Below, piece by piece: positions 1 through 7,014 of a DNA stretch of 11,189 nt. The stretch spans positions 1-11,189 of the forward strand of contig JADJRI010000082.1 of the NCBI GenBank assembly GCA_016712275.1, given 5' to 3'. Origin of the DNA: Planctomycetota bacterium (lineage in GTDB: Bacteria > Planctomycetota > Phycisphaerae > UBA1845 > UTPLA1). Positions within the stretch are counted from its first letter, which is position 1; each line of letters opens with the position of its first letter. Under the pieces are notes generated by a model. That model had not been told where the DNA came from. It did not search any database and saw only the letters and a program-made list of their open reading frames with translations. The translations under genes were made by a program, and so were the position numbers.

Positions 1-1024
1 AAATACCGTCGAGAAAATCCCGCACCTCGTCATCGCCGAGATCGCCGACCGGGCGTCATCTCCGCCGCTGGTTTCCGCCTCTTCGGGTAGGCTGTCCAGT
101 TCCGCGATCAGGCTCGGTTCACCGGCGGCGTGACCGGCCAGATCGGTGTCGCCGGTGCGATAATTCAGCAGGCTCAACAGCGCCTGGCTGCGTTTGCCAA
201 TGCGTTTGTTGAGTACGCAGCAACCGATTTCGGCGTCGCGCGAATGACGGCGCAGACAGATATACGGCCCCAGCCACGGCGTGTGATCGCCCCGATCTAG
301 CCGCAGCGGAACCAAGGCGCGCGCGCTCAGATGTTCGAGCAAAGGCCGGTTGCGCGGCTTCCAACGCCGAGTGGCCGGTGAGCATGAGGGTCCAATCCGC
401 GTCCGTGCCGACCGCCAGCGCGATCCCGTCCCAAGCGGCGGCATGAGCCACGAGGCGGGCGCTGAACGCAGTCAGCCGTTCGTTCAGATCATCCGTGAAG
501 TCGAGCATATCCAACCGCAGGGCGTTATGCCTAATTCTTCGTTGCAGCCAGCCAACCAGGTTAACCAGTTCTTGCCACAAGAGCGTGGGTTGCGGCTTGC
601 GACCCGCTTTGCGCAACAGTCCCAGCACGGATGCCCAGGGCTGCCAGAGATCCTCGGCCAGCCGGTAAGCCGCTTCGACAAGCTTGACTCCCTCCTGCAC
701 CCAGTCGCCCAGGGAAGGCGGCTTGCGGGCGAGCAGAAAGCGTCGGTCCTCCGCCCGTTGCCGCGCGTTACCCTGTTCGATCAGCAACCGCCCGGCGATG
801 CTGACCACCAGCTTGACCAGCACCTCGGCGCAGTCCTTGAGCTGCACCATGGCCGCCAGCAATTGACCGCGTTGCAACTCCGCGCGCAGCCGCCAATACT
901 CGAACGCCAGCGGCATGGGCCAGCGGTCCAGAATAACGGGCGACCAGTCGATGCGTTCGACTAGGGCGCGGCAGAACTCAGCGGCCTGTTCATGATGACG
1001 GGGTGCGAAAGCCATGTTTGCCAT
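1..1024 (-). CDS. Uncharacterised helical protein, last gene of the CHAT operon; frameshifted, runs off the left edge
   Basis: I do not recognise this family. The first ~215 residues (start chosen at the ATG at 1024, MANMAFAPRHHE; an ATG at 1072 is also possible) look almost wholly alpha-helical, with long amphipathic stretches rich in Leu, Ala, Arg and Glu. The frame then goes wrong near 345-365: the minus-strand frame that stays protein-like (RNRPLLEHLSARALVPLRL, later IGCCVLNKRIGK) lies one base away, so one base is extra there. Near 50-56 one base seems missing in a GGG run, after which VGDLGDDEVRDFLDGI reads to the edge. The C-terminal part is acidic. It lies 117 nt downstream of the CHAT gene on the same strand, with no terminator seen between them, so it probably belongs to that operon. 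A partner or regulator of the protease is inference only. Confidence 0.6.
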
Positions 1025-1064
1025 TCTCTCGGTTACAGGGAGTTCCTGATCATTAACGCTGCAA

Positions 1065-1108
1065 CGGCGCATTTTTTACGCCGCGACACCGCGAATTCTG
1101 GGATTCGC
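1065..1108 (-). other. Two short inverted repeats in the CHAT / helical-gene gap
   Basis: GCGAAT (1091-1096) and ATTCGC (1103-1108) form a perfect 6-bp inverted repeat with a 6-nt spacer. CGGCG (1065-1069) and CGCCG (1079-1083) can pair around an A/T-rich loop that contains the upstream candidate start codon at 1072. Neither is followed by a T-run on the minus strand, so they are not intrinsic terminators. They could be an intercistronic processing or translation-control hairpin, or chance. Confidence 0.3.
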
Positions 1109-1140
1109 ATCATTTTCCGCACCCAGCATCACAACACTCC

Positions 1141-3405
1141 TCACAACGGCAACACCCCGGCCTTGACCAAATCTTCGACGGCGGGAGGCGAGTCGGCCAG
1201 CAGCAACCGGCGTTCCTCTTCGCCGCGACGGTCAAGTTCCTGACGCCACGCGATGGGCGATCCGATGACTAGCCCGTCCGGCAACCGTTCCAACACCGGC
1301 ATGGCTTCGGCGCGCTGCGCTTGAAATCGCCCTAAGAACCGCTCGGTCTGAGGACGCCGCCCCAGCAGCGCGCTGAACACGGCCAACTCGAACCAGTAGT
1401 GCCAGCTTTCCAAAGCGCTCTCCGCGATCTCCCACGGCGGTAGGGCGACCGAGGTGTCTCCCGCCGCTTGCCGGTACAGATGGAGATAGCCGAGCGTGAA
1501 ACCCAGCGGTCCGGTGTCCTGCACAGGCAGACGATCCCGCACCGTCGTCAATTGCTCGGCCAGCCAGGCGAACGCCGCCGGGTCTTGCGCGCGCCAAGCC
1601 CACAGCGCATAGGCCCGGATCAGATAAGCCAGGGTCGCGTTGCCCGGCCCGAGAGCGGATAAGACGGGCGCATGCGCCCGCAGGATGTCTCCCACCTCAG
1701 CCGCCAGAGGACGAGCCTCACCGTGTGGATCGGCCCAAGCCGCCGTGTACAGCAGGCCCGCGCGCTCGCGGTTAGGATCGCGGTGGTCTTTGGCCTGCTT
1801 TTGCCGGTAAAGGGTCAGCGCCTGCTCCGGGTAACCCTGGCGCAATGCCAACCGCGCCCGTCGATCCAGTCGGTTGATTTTCTGAAATTGGGACAGCTTA
1901 TCCCTGGTCCTGGCGAGACAGGCATCCAGACTGTCGTACAGTACCAAGCCCGGACCCGGCCAATCGAGATCGATCAGGCAATTCACCAGCAAACCCAACA
2001 GGCCGACGCCTCCGGCCTGGCGCAGACGGGCTTCGTCCAGACGCGCGAAGCCGCGTGCCAGTGTCTCAATGGCTTCGACGTAGTGGCCATTCCGGTAATG
2101 GCGCTTGCCCCAGCCGTGATAGATGTGGGGTGCATCGGGGGCGCTCGGCGAATCGGGCCGGAGATCGATGCCCAAGGACTGGTAGCGCGCCAACAGGCTA
2201 TGGTCATACGGTTCGGCCAGATAAACGATGTAGGGCGTTACCCAATCCGCCGTCAACCGCGGCAAGTCTTCCCGCAAACGGTCCAGGCGCGGCAGCAAGG
2301 CGGTTTCGGCAACAGGGTCGTCGTACTGCATTCCCAGCGCGTCGTAGAGGTCATCGACCGCCGCGTCCAGATGGCCTCTGACTCGAAATTCGCGCGCCGT
2401 AATCCGTTCCAGCAACGCCTGGAGTGCGGCGTCATTATTCTTGGCAGCCTCGTTTAATGCCACGTCAGGCTGCTCCGCCCAGGCACATGTTGGTCCCCGG
2501 TGCAGATCACCTCGACCCAGCAGCCGCAGCCGACGGGCACCGTAGTCGCTATCCGGCTCCCGCTGGGTTTCCCACAGCAGATCGGCCACGGTGCGACCGG
2601 CTTCCCAACCAGCCAGGAACGCTTGCAGAAAGCGATCGGCGGCGGGCGCGTCCAACCGGCCCACCGGGGCGAGCACCGCTTGCGCACCGGCATCCAACAG
2701 TGAACCTCCGTAATCGAGCAGGTTACCTTTCTCGTCGCCGCAAGCCAGCAGCATCACCAACGGGGGCAGTCCTTGGAGAACCGGCAAGGTCCAGTACTCG
2801 CCCATGTCAGTGCGAAACGGTCGCGCGTCCAACCCCTCACTGCCGTGACCAATCACGCACAGCAATGCCGCGTCAGAGAGATCGAGTTTAGATAATTCCA
2901 AATGGGTATCGACCGGACCACGCAGGTGAGCGCCGATGTCCACTGCCGCGAGGGGTTCGTCAAACAGCTTTTGGCCAGCGGTGCCGGTACGCTCGGTATC
3001 CGGCCAGAGATCGATGAAGATGGCTTGGGAAGTGCGTGGCAAGACCGGGGGCGTGGCGAGCGGCGCGGCGTAACGGATAATCTGGATGCAGGCATCCAGA
3101 CGCTGGCCGCGATGCAGTAAGGACTCAAACGGGATGCTTTGCTGCCACGCCTTTGGGAGATCGGTGCCGAGGTGCAGTCGCCATGGCCCCGGTCGTTCGG
3201 CCAGCCGCTCGGTGAGCACCTGGGCTAGATCTGGCGCCAGGGTGGTCGCCAACAAGCACCGTTCTTCGGGGTCGGCCAGTGTCAGGGCGCGGTCGTGCGC
3301 CGCGGGAGCCAGCGGATCGAGCGGGAGTGTGCCCGTGGCACGCGGTGTCCACCAACGTACCGCGTCGTCTTCCCGCCAGAACCAGCAATCTTCGCCCTCA
3401 TCCAT
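1141..3405 (-). CDS. CHAT-domain (caspase-like) protease with C-terminal TPR-like repeats
   Basis: A 754-residue protein. Residues ~85-300 form a CHAT domain, a clan CD caspase-fold cysteine peptidase. Visible marks are the entry segment IPFESLLHRG (91-100), the histidine motif VIGHGSEG with H187, the cysteine motif LLACGDEKGN with C222, and the family's closing helices (GAQAVLAPVGRLDAPAADRF then AGRTVADLLWETQRE). Both dyad residues are present, so activity is expected. Residues ~310-754 are helical with TPR-like units such as HYRNGHYVEAIETLARGF and QGYPEQALTLYRQKQ, the usual sensor or partner-binding part of CHAT proteins. I chose the ATG at 3405 over one at 3450 because it overlaps the previous gene's stop (ATGGATGA), implying translational coupling. 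No signal peptide is visible, so it is probably cytoplasmic. This is the only long gene here that needs no frame correction. Family is confident; substrate unknown. Confidence 0.88.
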   Translation of the reverse strand: MDEGEDCWFWREDDAVRWWTPRATGTLPLDPLAPAAHDRALTLADPEERCLLATTLAPDLAQVLTERLAERPGPWRLHLGTDLPKAWQQSIPFESLLHRGQRLDACIQIIRYAAPLATPPVLPRTSQAIFIDLWPDTERTGTAGQKLFDEPLAAVDIGAHLRGPVDTHLELSKLDLSDAALLCVIGHGSEGLDARPFRTDMGEYWTLPVLQGLPPLVMLLACGDEKGNLLDYGGSLLDAGAQAVLAPVGRLDAPAADRFLQAFLAGWEAGRTVADLLWETQREPDSDYGARRLRLLGRGDLHRGPTCAWAEQPDVALNEAAKNNDAALQALLERITAREFRVRGHLDAAVDDLYDALGMQYDDPVAETALLPRLDRLREDLPRLTADWVTPYIVYLAEPYDHSLLARYQSLGIDLRPDSPSAPDAPHIYHGWGKRHYRNGHYVEAIETLARGFARLDEARLRQAGGVGLLGLLVNCLIDLDWPGPGLVLYDSLDACLARTRDKLSQFQKINRLDRRARLALRQGYPEQALTLYRQKQAKDHRDPNRERAGLLYTAAWADPHGEARPLAAEVGDILRAHAPVLSALGPGNATLAYLIRAYALWAWRAQDPAAFAWLAEQLTTVRDRLPVQDTGPLGFTLGYLHLYRQAAGDTSVALPPWEIAESALESWHYWFELAVFSALLGRRPQTERFLGRFQAQRAEAMPVLERLPDGLVIGSPIAWRQELDRRGEEERRLLLADSPPAVEDLVKAGVLPL

Positions 3406-4431
3406 CGGCGCGGCCCAACGGAAAACGGGACAGGACGTGGCCGGTTTCATCCACGAGGGTCAATTCGCTGGACTGGCTCGGATCGACAGTCAAATCGACG
3501 GCGGGATGATTCGGGTCGAGCGGAGCCTTGCGCCGCAGTTTATCCGCTTCTCGCCATTCGACCCGCAGCGGTGCGGCTGCCGTCAGGCGTTCCACGCGAA
3601 CTTGCACGAACGGTGGTGTGGCGTCGGTGCGCAAGTGCAATCGTACTCGTCCACCCAATTCGTAATGAATTCCTCTTGCGGATCGGTCGCCGCGCCACCA
3701 CTCATCAGTTTGCGCCAGGGGCACGACCGGTACCAGCGCTTCCCCGCAGCTTTCAAGGGCCAGTCCGCACGCCGACGAGCCGGTCCAACCAGGAGTTGCG
3801 GTGGATCGGTCCAATGTCGCCGGTTCGCCCGGAGCGGATGCGGCGGCTTGCGCCAGCGTGACCGGCGGCTCAGAAAGGTCTGGACCGCCTTAACCTCAGG
3901 GTTCCGATATATATGGCGTGGGTCGTCGTCGCCCAAGGGGGAACCGGTCAGGATCTGGTAGGAACCCACATGGCGAGAGACTACGCGGCCGGGCTGTGCA
4001 GGATCATTGGCGGATTCCATCGGCTCGGTTGGCGTTGCCGCCAACGCCCGTACCGCTGCCAGGCGTTCGGGTTTGAGTTGCGCCAACACGCGGCTGGTGG
4101 AAGGCAGATAGACTCGAATCGGATTCCAAGTTTGGACCATGCGGGCGAGTGGATCGCAAGGTTCATCCTCCGGGCCAAGGAGCATATCGTCGGGACCGGC
4201 GTAATCGGTTTCAGTCGTAACCAACCAGCCAGACCAGACTTGATCGCTGGTGGTGGATTCAGAGAGTAGGCACGGCCAGGGATGGGGTAAGTCGATGGTT
4301 TCCAGCGGTCCGTCCCGTCCGCGTACCGCGTCGATGCGCACAATCTGGCCTCGGCTTGAGGGATTAGGTCGAAGGCGGCGTTGCGGGCGCGACGCGCGGC
4401 GGTGGATCAAGGCCCGCAACTTCGTCGGCAT
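3398..4431 (-). CDS. Uncharacterised TWNP-motif protein upstream of the CHAT gene; one frameshift
   Basis: The first part reads from ATG 4431 (GAGG ribosome site at 4440-4443, 8-nt spacing) to about residue 185, and includes SGWLVTTETDYAGPDD, ARMVQTWNPIRVYLPSTSR and LAQLKPERLAAVRALA. Frame is then lost at AAA (3874-3876). One more A makes it continue as AVQTFSEPPVTLAQAAA into a second half that is clearly protein-like (VHLRT-type strands, LTLVDETGHVLSRFPL) and ends at 3398. With that base the gene is exactly 345 codons. The N-terminus is Arg/Pro-rich, the middle is a mixed domain, and the C-terminal ~100 residues look beta-rich. A sigma-like gene, then an uncharacterised gene, then a CHAT gene recalls cyanobacterial sigma / DUF1822 / CHAT clusters. 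I cannot show homology to DUF1822 by eye, so the name is not assigned. Confidence 0.65.
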
Positions 4432-4439
4432 CGGCGGTA

Positions 4440-4443
4440 CCTC
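4440..4443 (-). promoter_or_regulatory. Ribosome binding site of the TWNP-motif gene
   Basis: GAGG on the minus strand lies 8 nt before the ATG at 4431 and supports that start. It sits just downstream of the small acidic gene's TAA at 4462-4464, so the two genes are separated by only 30 nt. Confidence 0.6.
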
Positions 4444-4461
4444 AATGGTTTCGCCGAGGAT

Positions 4462-4702
4462 TTAGTCTTCTTCATCGAGTTCGGCCTGTTCGGAGTCGGC
4501 GCGTCGAGCGCACGCGTCGGGGTTGGCGGCCAGGGCGTCGGTGATGCTGGGGGGGTGGGTTCGCCGGCGCTCCAGCGTTGAATGAGGTCGTCGAAGGTTG
4601 AAAGAGGTTGTTTTCGATAAGAGTCAGCGTGGGTCGGAGTGTGCGCATGATGTTGTCGATCCTGTGGGGTTGGCTGCCGATGGGTGACGAGTCGTTACGC
4701 AT
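4462..4702 (-). CDS. Small acidic protein of unknown function; two homopolymer frameshifts
   Basis: From ATG 4702, or more likely ATG 4648 (MRTLRPTLTLIENNLF), the reading is protein-like until AA at 4594-4595. One extra base gives QPFDDLIQRWSAGEPTPP. The G7 run at 4549-4555 then needs one more base, giving SITDALAANPDACARRAD and an acidic end, EQAELDEED, with TAA at 4462. The composite is 80 codons from 4702 or 62 from 4648, an exact multiple of three in both cases. It lies between the sigma-like gene, whose uncorrected stop overlaps ATG 4702, and the TWNP gene, with short gaps either side, so it should be co-transcribed. No membrane segment, no recognised family. A small partner of its operon neighbours is inference. 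Confidence 0.5.
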
Positions 4703-5561
4703 CGGATGACGGGTCGTCCGATCCGGAGCCGGATCGACGCTCGCGTCTACTCCGTCCTAACGCGCAAGCGCGGAAATTTGCAAGACGATGAAAGCACTTC
4801 CCGCTCATCAGAGTCGTCAACACCAGAGCGGGGTCTGGAAATAATCCAATATCCGCCAGCCATTTACCAATATAAGTTTCGGGATATGGAAATTGATTGT
4901 TGTTAATACCTGTCCCTAATTGCCAGGTTACTTTGCGAATCTCTTCCACCGGTTTATTCATCTGTTCCGCTAGAGATGCAACCTTCCTTCCTTCAATAAA
5001 ATGTTCTTTGAAAATAAAGCGATCTTCTCGCGTAAGCTGGTTGAAAAAATCTTTGGCATTGGCAATCATTTTATTTTGATCAAGACCAAATTTAGAAAGG
5101 ATAAATCCCTGGTCCGGTGATGGTCGCCATTTTGGATTTATTTCGCTTTGCTTGATGTGATCAAGAATATTTTCTTGTTGATCATCTGAATTGGACTTAG
5201 AGGTTATAAATGCTTGAGGTCGGCTATTGATCGCACGCAACTCACTCCTCAAAAGTTCTTAAAAGAACATACAAAGCGCACTGGTGTGTATATCCGCCTT
5301 ATATCTGAACCTTGGCCAATCGTTTTTTCCACAACTATTTTTGTAAAAAAATCCCAAACATAAATTTTAAAATCTTCGGGTAGTTGGTTTTTTATTTTCC
5401 AGAAATAACCACGATTGTCGGACAGAGTCCGATAAATCAGATGATAAAGGCTGATCTCCATTCTGATTCATTCAGATCATCTCGTCGTCCCCATAAATCT
5501 TGTAATTCATTTTCTCTCTGTTTTTTGCGTCTTCTGGCTTTTCGTCATTGCACTTCGGCAT
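4695..5561 (-). CDS. RNA polymerase sigma-70-like factor (composite of several frames)
   Basis: Three base additions join one protein: the A6/T6 run at 5521-5526, AAA at 5446-5448 and AAAA at 5251-5254. The start at ATG 5561 has a strong GAGGGGG site (5571-5577, 9-nt spacing). The reading is MPKCNDEKPEDAK, NELQDLWGRRDDLNESEW, AFYHLIYRTLSDNRGYFW, then a helical part ending FKNFLRSELRAINSRP that resembles sigma region 2. A linker follows, then NQLTREDRFIFKEHFIEG and VASLAEQMNKPVEEIRKV, which look like sigma region 4 with its helix-turn-helix. After WLADIGLFPDP the end is uncertain: the uncorrected frame stops at 4695, but a one-base shift gives SGVDDSDEREVLSSS and an earlier stop. Codon use is clearly more A/T-rich than in the neighbours. 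It heads the operon, so it likely controls this or linked transcription. An HTH regulator that is not a true sigma factor is the alternative. Confidence 0.6.
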
Positions 5562-5570
5562 GGCGTGTAT

Positions 5571-5577
5571 CCCCCTC
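5571..5577 (-). promoter_or_regulatory. Strong ribosome binding site of the sigma-like gene
   Basis: GAGGGGG on the minus strand lies 9 nt upstream of ATG 5561. No comparable site precedes the later ATGs at 5548 or 5462, so it decides the start and shows the gene begins well before the longest uninterrupted frame. Confidence 0.65.
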
Positions 5578-5627
5578 AGTCAATCGTTGAATGATGCAAC
5601 TTACTGCATGGTTGGTAGCTGCTTCAG

Positions 5628-5654
5628 AAAAAAAATCAGCCCGACTGGGGCTGA
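5628..5654 (-). terminator. Rho-independent terminator or attenuator in the leader of the sigma-like operon
   Basis: On the minus strand TCAGCCC, loop CAGTC and GGGCTGA form a perfect 7-bp GC-rich stem followed at once by T8. It lies 67 nt upstream of the sigma-like start codon and faces the same way. No gene on the minus strand ends just to its right, so it either stops antisense transcription from the ATPase side or is a conditional terminator in the operon's own leader. There is no T-run on the plus strand. Confidence 0.75.
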
Positions 5655-5656
5655 CG

Positions 5657-5685
5657 TTAAAAATTTTCGTTGGGGCGGCGTTTAA
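5657..5685 (+). promoter_or_regulatory. Recurring AT-tract / GCGTT box, copy 1
   Basis: TTAAAAATTTTC is followed after 8 nt by GGCGTTTAA; TTAAAA and GCGTT begin 21 nt apart. The same 12-mer with the same spacing to GCGTT occurs at 9288, and looser versions at 8474 and 9361, all on the plus strand upstream of genes. The layout resembles a two-part promoter, possibly for an alternative sigma factor. It lies about 160 nt before the AAA+ start. Confidence 0.35.
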
Positions 5686-5692
5686 CCCTCAT

Positions 5693-5725
5693 GCAGGTTT
5701 GGTGGGCGATCCCCACTGAGCCTGC
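5693..5725. other. Two-part hairpin in the divergent region
   Basis: GCAGG (5693-5697) pairs with CCTGC (5721-5725) and GTGGG (5702-5706) with CCCAC (5712-5716), separated by a symmetric 4/4 internal loop and capped by CGATC. It could form in the leader RNA of either divergent unit. No function is assigned. Confidence 0.4.
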
Positions 5726-5845
5726 GCGGTCCCCGGAGCGCACATCAAAATTTCAGCCGCCGGGGCGTTATGACTTGTGGAGGGGGAACATATCGAGCTG
5801 TAAACTCGATCATTCCTAATGGCGATTTCACTGGGGACTTAGAAA

Positions 5846-6124
5846 ATGACCGAAGATCTTTCAATCGTTGCACCCTGTTTCCTTCATCGGGAAGACCTTT
5901 GGCACCCACTTCAGGAAACGACTCTATCTGGGCCTCTGGGGCAACAGATCCACATCGCCATCCACGAGCAAACTCTGTCTTTCTACGCAGAAGGCAGCCT
6001 GCGTCGCTGGACATGCCGCACCGCTGACGAAGAAACCCAGACCTATTACGCTCTGATTCAGGGTGACCTGATCGCACCCCTGAACGGGACATCGCCACCG
6101 ATTCACGGATTTATAGTAATTTGA
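5846..6124 (+). pseudogene. Lon-like AAA+ ATPase, N-terminal fragment cut off by an IS630-family element
   Basis: Starts at ATG 5846 with ribosome site GGGGA (5833-5837, 8-nt spacing). Native sequence runs to F89 (GSLRRWTCRTADEE, then SPPIHGF). The TA-targeted insertion then adds three residues from the element and a stop at 6122-6124, giving 92 residues. Taking out 6114-7014 and one TA joins HGF directly to NHQVVRRFTPDTVLDYLRFF at 7016, in frame. The fragment looks like a small mixed or beta-rich domain without ATPase motifs. It should be non-functional alone unless the element excises. Confidence 0.8.
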
Positions 6125-6125
6125 A
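6114..6125 (+). repeat. Left terminal inverted repeat of the IS630 element
   Basis: TAGTAATTTGAA, exact inverse of 7003-7014. The TGA within it ends the truncated ATPase frame. Confidence 0.9.
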
Positions 6126-6154
6126 AAAACAATTATCCATGGTGTTATGAAACG

Positions 6155-6999
6155 ATGAGTTATTCTTACGACATACGCCAGCGGGCGGTGCGATATGTGG
6201 AGGAGGGTGGCCGAGTCACGGTGGCGGCGCGGTTGTTTGGGGTTCACCGACAGACGGTGCGAGGCTGGGTACGGCTGGCGCGCGGCGATGGCCTGCGTGA
6301 AGCGCGAAAGCCGGGGCCACGCGGTGGTCGCAAGGTGACGGAAACGGCCTTGCGCCAAGCGTTATTGGCGCGGCCCGATGCGAAGCTGAAGGAATTAGGC
6401 GCTGTCTTGCAAGTCCATCCCTCAACGGTGCATTACGTCTGTCGAACATGGCGGATCAGTCGCAAAAAAAACCTGGGGATACCGGGAGCGCGACGCCCGG
6501 CGACGGCGCGACTCTTTGCGCCTTCGTGAGCGCTACCGCCGTCGAGGCCAACAGTTCGGTGTACATCGACGAAAGCGGCTTCGAACGCGAAACCACCCGT
6601 CGCTACGGTCGAGCACCGCGAGGTCATCCGGTTCATGGTCTGCGCACGGGCCGCGCCCGCCCACGAACCTCGCTGATGGCCGCCCGCTTCGAAGGCGGCG
6701 ATTTCGCCGCCCCCTGGTTGTTTGAGGGAACCTGCAATACCGACATCTTCAACGGCTGGCTGGAAAGTCAGCTTTGCCCTTTGCTCCACTCGCAACACGT
6801 CGTCATCCTGGACAATGCGGCCTTTCATCAATCCGCCAAAACCCGCGATCTTGTTGCACGCACTGGCGCCACCTTACCTCTATCTTCCCCTTATTCTCCC
6901 GACCTCAACCCCATCGAACACGACTTCGCCAACCTCAAGAAAATCCGCGAATACAACGAACAGACCTCCCTTGATTCCCTCGTCAAAATGTATAATTAA
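6155..6999 (+). CDS. IS630-family DDE transposase, frame broken in the middle
   Basis: The N-terminal part (MSYSYDIRQRAVRYVEEGGR) holds a helix-turn-helix (VAARLFGVHRQTVRGWVRL) and a second DNA-binding segment ending VCRTWRISRKK. The C-terminal part holds the DDE triad: VYIDESGFERE (first Asp), VVILDNAAFHQS (second Asp) and SPYSPDLNPIEHDF (Glu). They lie in different frames. The best family-like join uses one base fewer in A8 (6464-6471), giving TWGYRERDARRRR and LRERYRRRGQQF, and one base fewer at GG (6558-6559), giving QFVYIDESG, for 280 residues. Alternatively, a -1 slip on A8 reaches the catalytic frame directly, as in programmed frameshifting, but the intervening peptide is then not transposase-like. 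Either an inactive copy or sequence error. ATG 6155 lacks a clear ribosome site. Confidence 0.88.
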
Positions 7000-7002
7000 T
7001 TA

Positions 7003-7014
7003 TTCAAATTACTA
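7003..7014 (+). repeat. Right terminal inverted repeat of the IS630 element
   Basis: TTCAAATTACTA, exact inverse of 6114-6125, four bases after the transposase stop codon. Confidence 0.9.

Larger units (their letters stand above)
5562..5845. promoter_or_regulatory. Divergent intergenic control region
   Basis: These 284 bp separate the start codons of the leftward sigma-like operon and the rightward AAA+ gene, so promoters for both should lie here. Besides the minus-strand terminator it holds a two-part hairpin at 5693-5725, a 6-bp inverted repeat ATCGAG/CTCGAT at 5792-5797 and 5805-5810, and an AT tract with GCGTTTAA at 5657-5685. I see no convincing housekeeping -35/-10 pair. The AAA+ gene's ribosome site GGGGA is at 5833-5837. 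Confidence 0.5.

Noticed and set aside
350..964. Plus-strand open frame of 204 residues
   Set aside because: It is antisense to the helical protein, has Gln/Arg-rich composition typical of the reverse of a GC-rich gene, and lacks a ribosome site.
1672..2457. Plus-strand open frame of 261 residues
   Set aside because: It lies fully antisense within the CHAT gene, whose own frame is clearly coding; no family-like motifs.
3086..3961. Plus-strand open frame of 291 residues
   Set aside because: It spans two genes on the opposite strand and has low-complexity Arg/Ser composition; a shadow of GC-rich coding sequence.
4695..4790. Arg/Ser-rich C-terminus of the sigma-like frame as a real tail
   Set aside because: Kept in the coordinates but doubted: a one-base shift near 4830 gives an acidic, more natural ending, so the basic tail is probably out of frame.
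5745..6098. Minus-strand frame of 117 residues opposite the ATPase start
   Set aside because: It overlaps the divergent control region and the N-terminal ATPase fragment; no ribosome site or family features.
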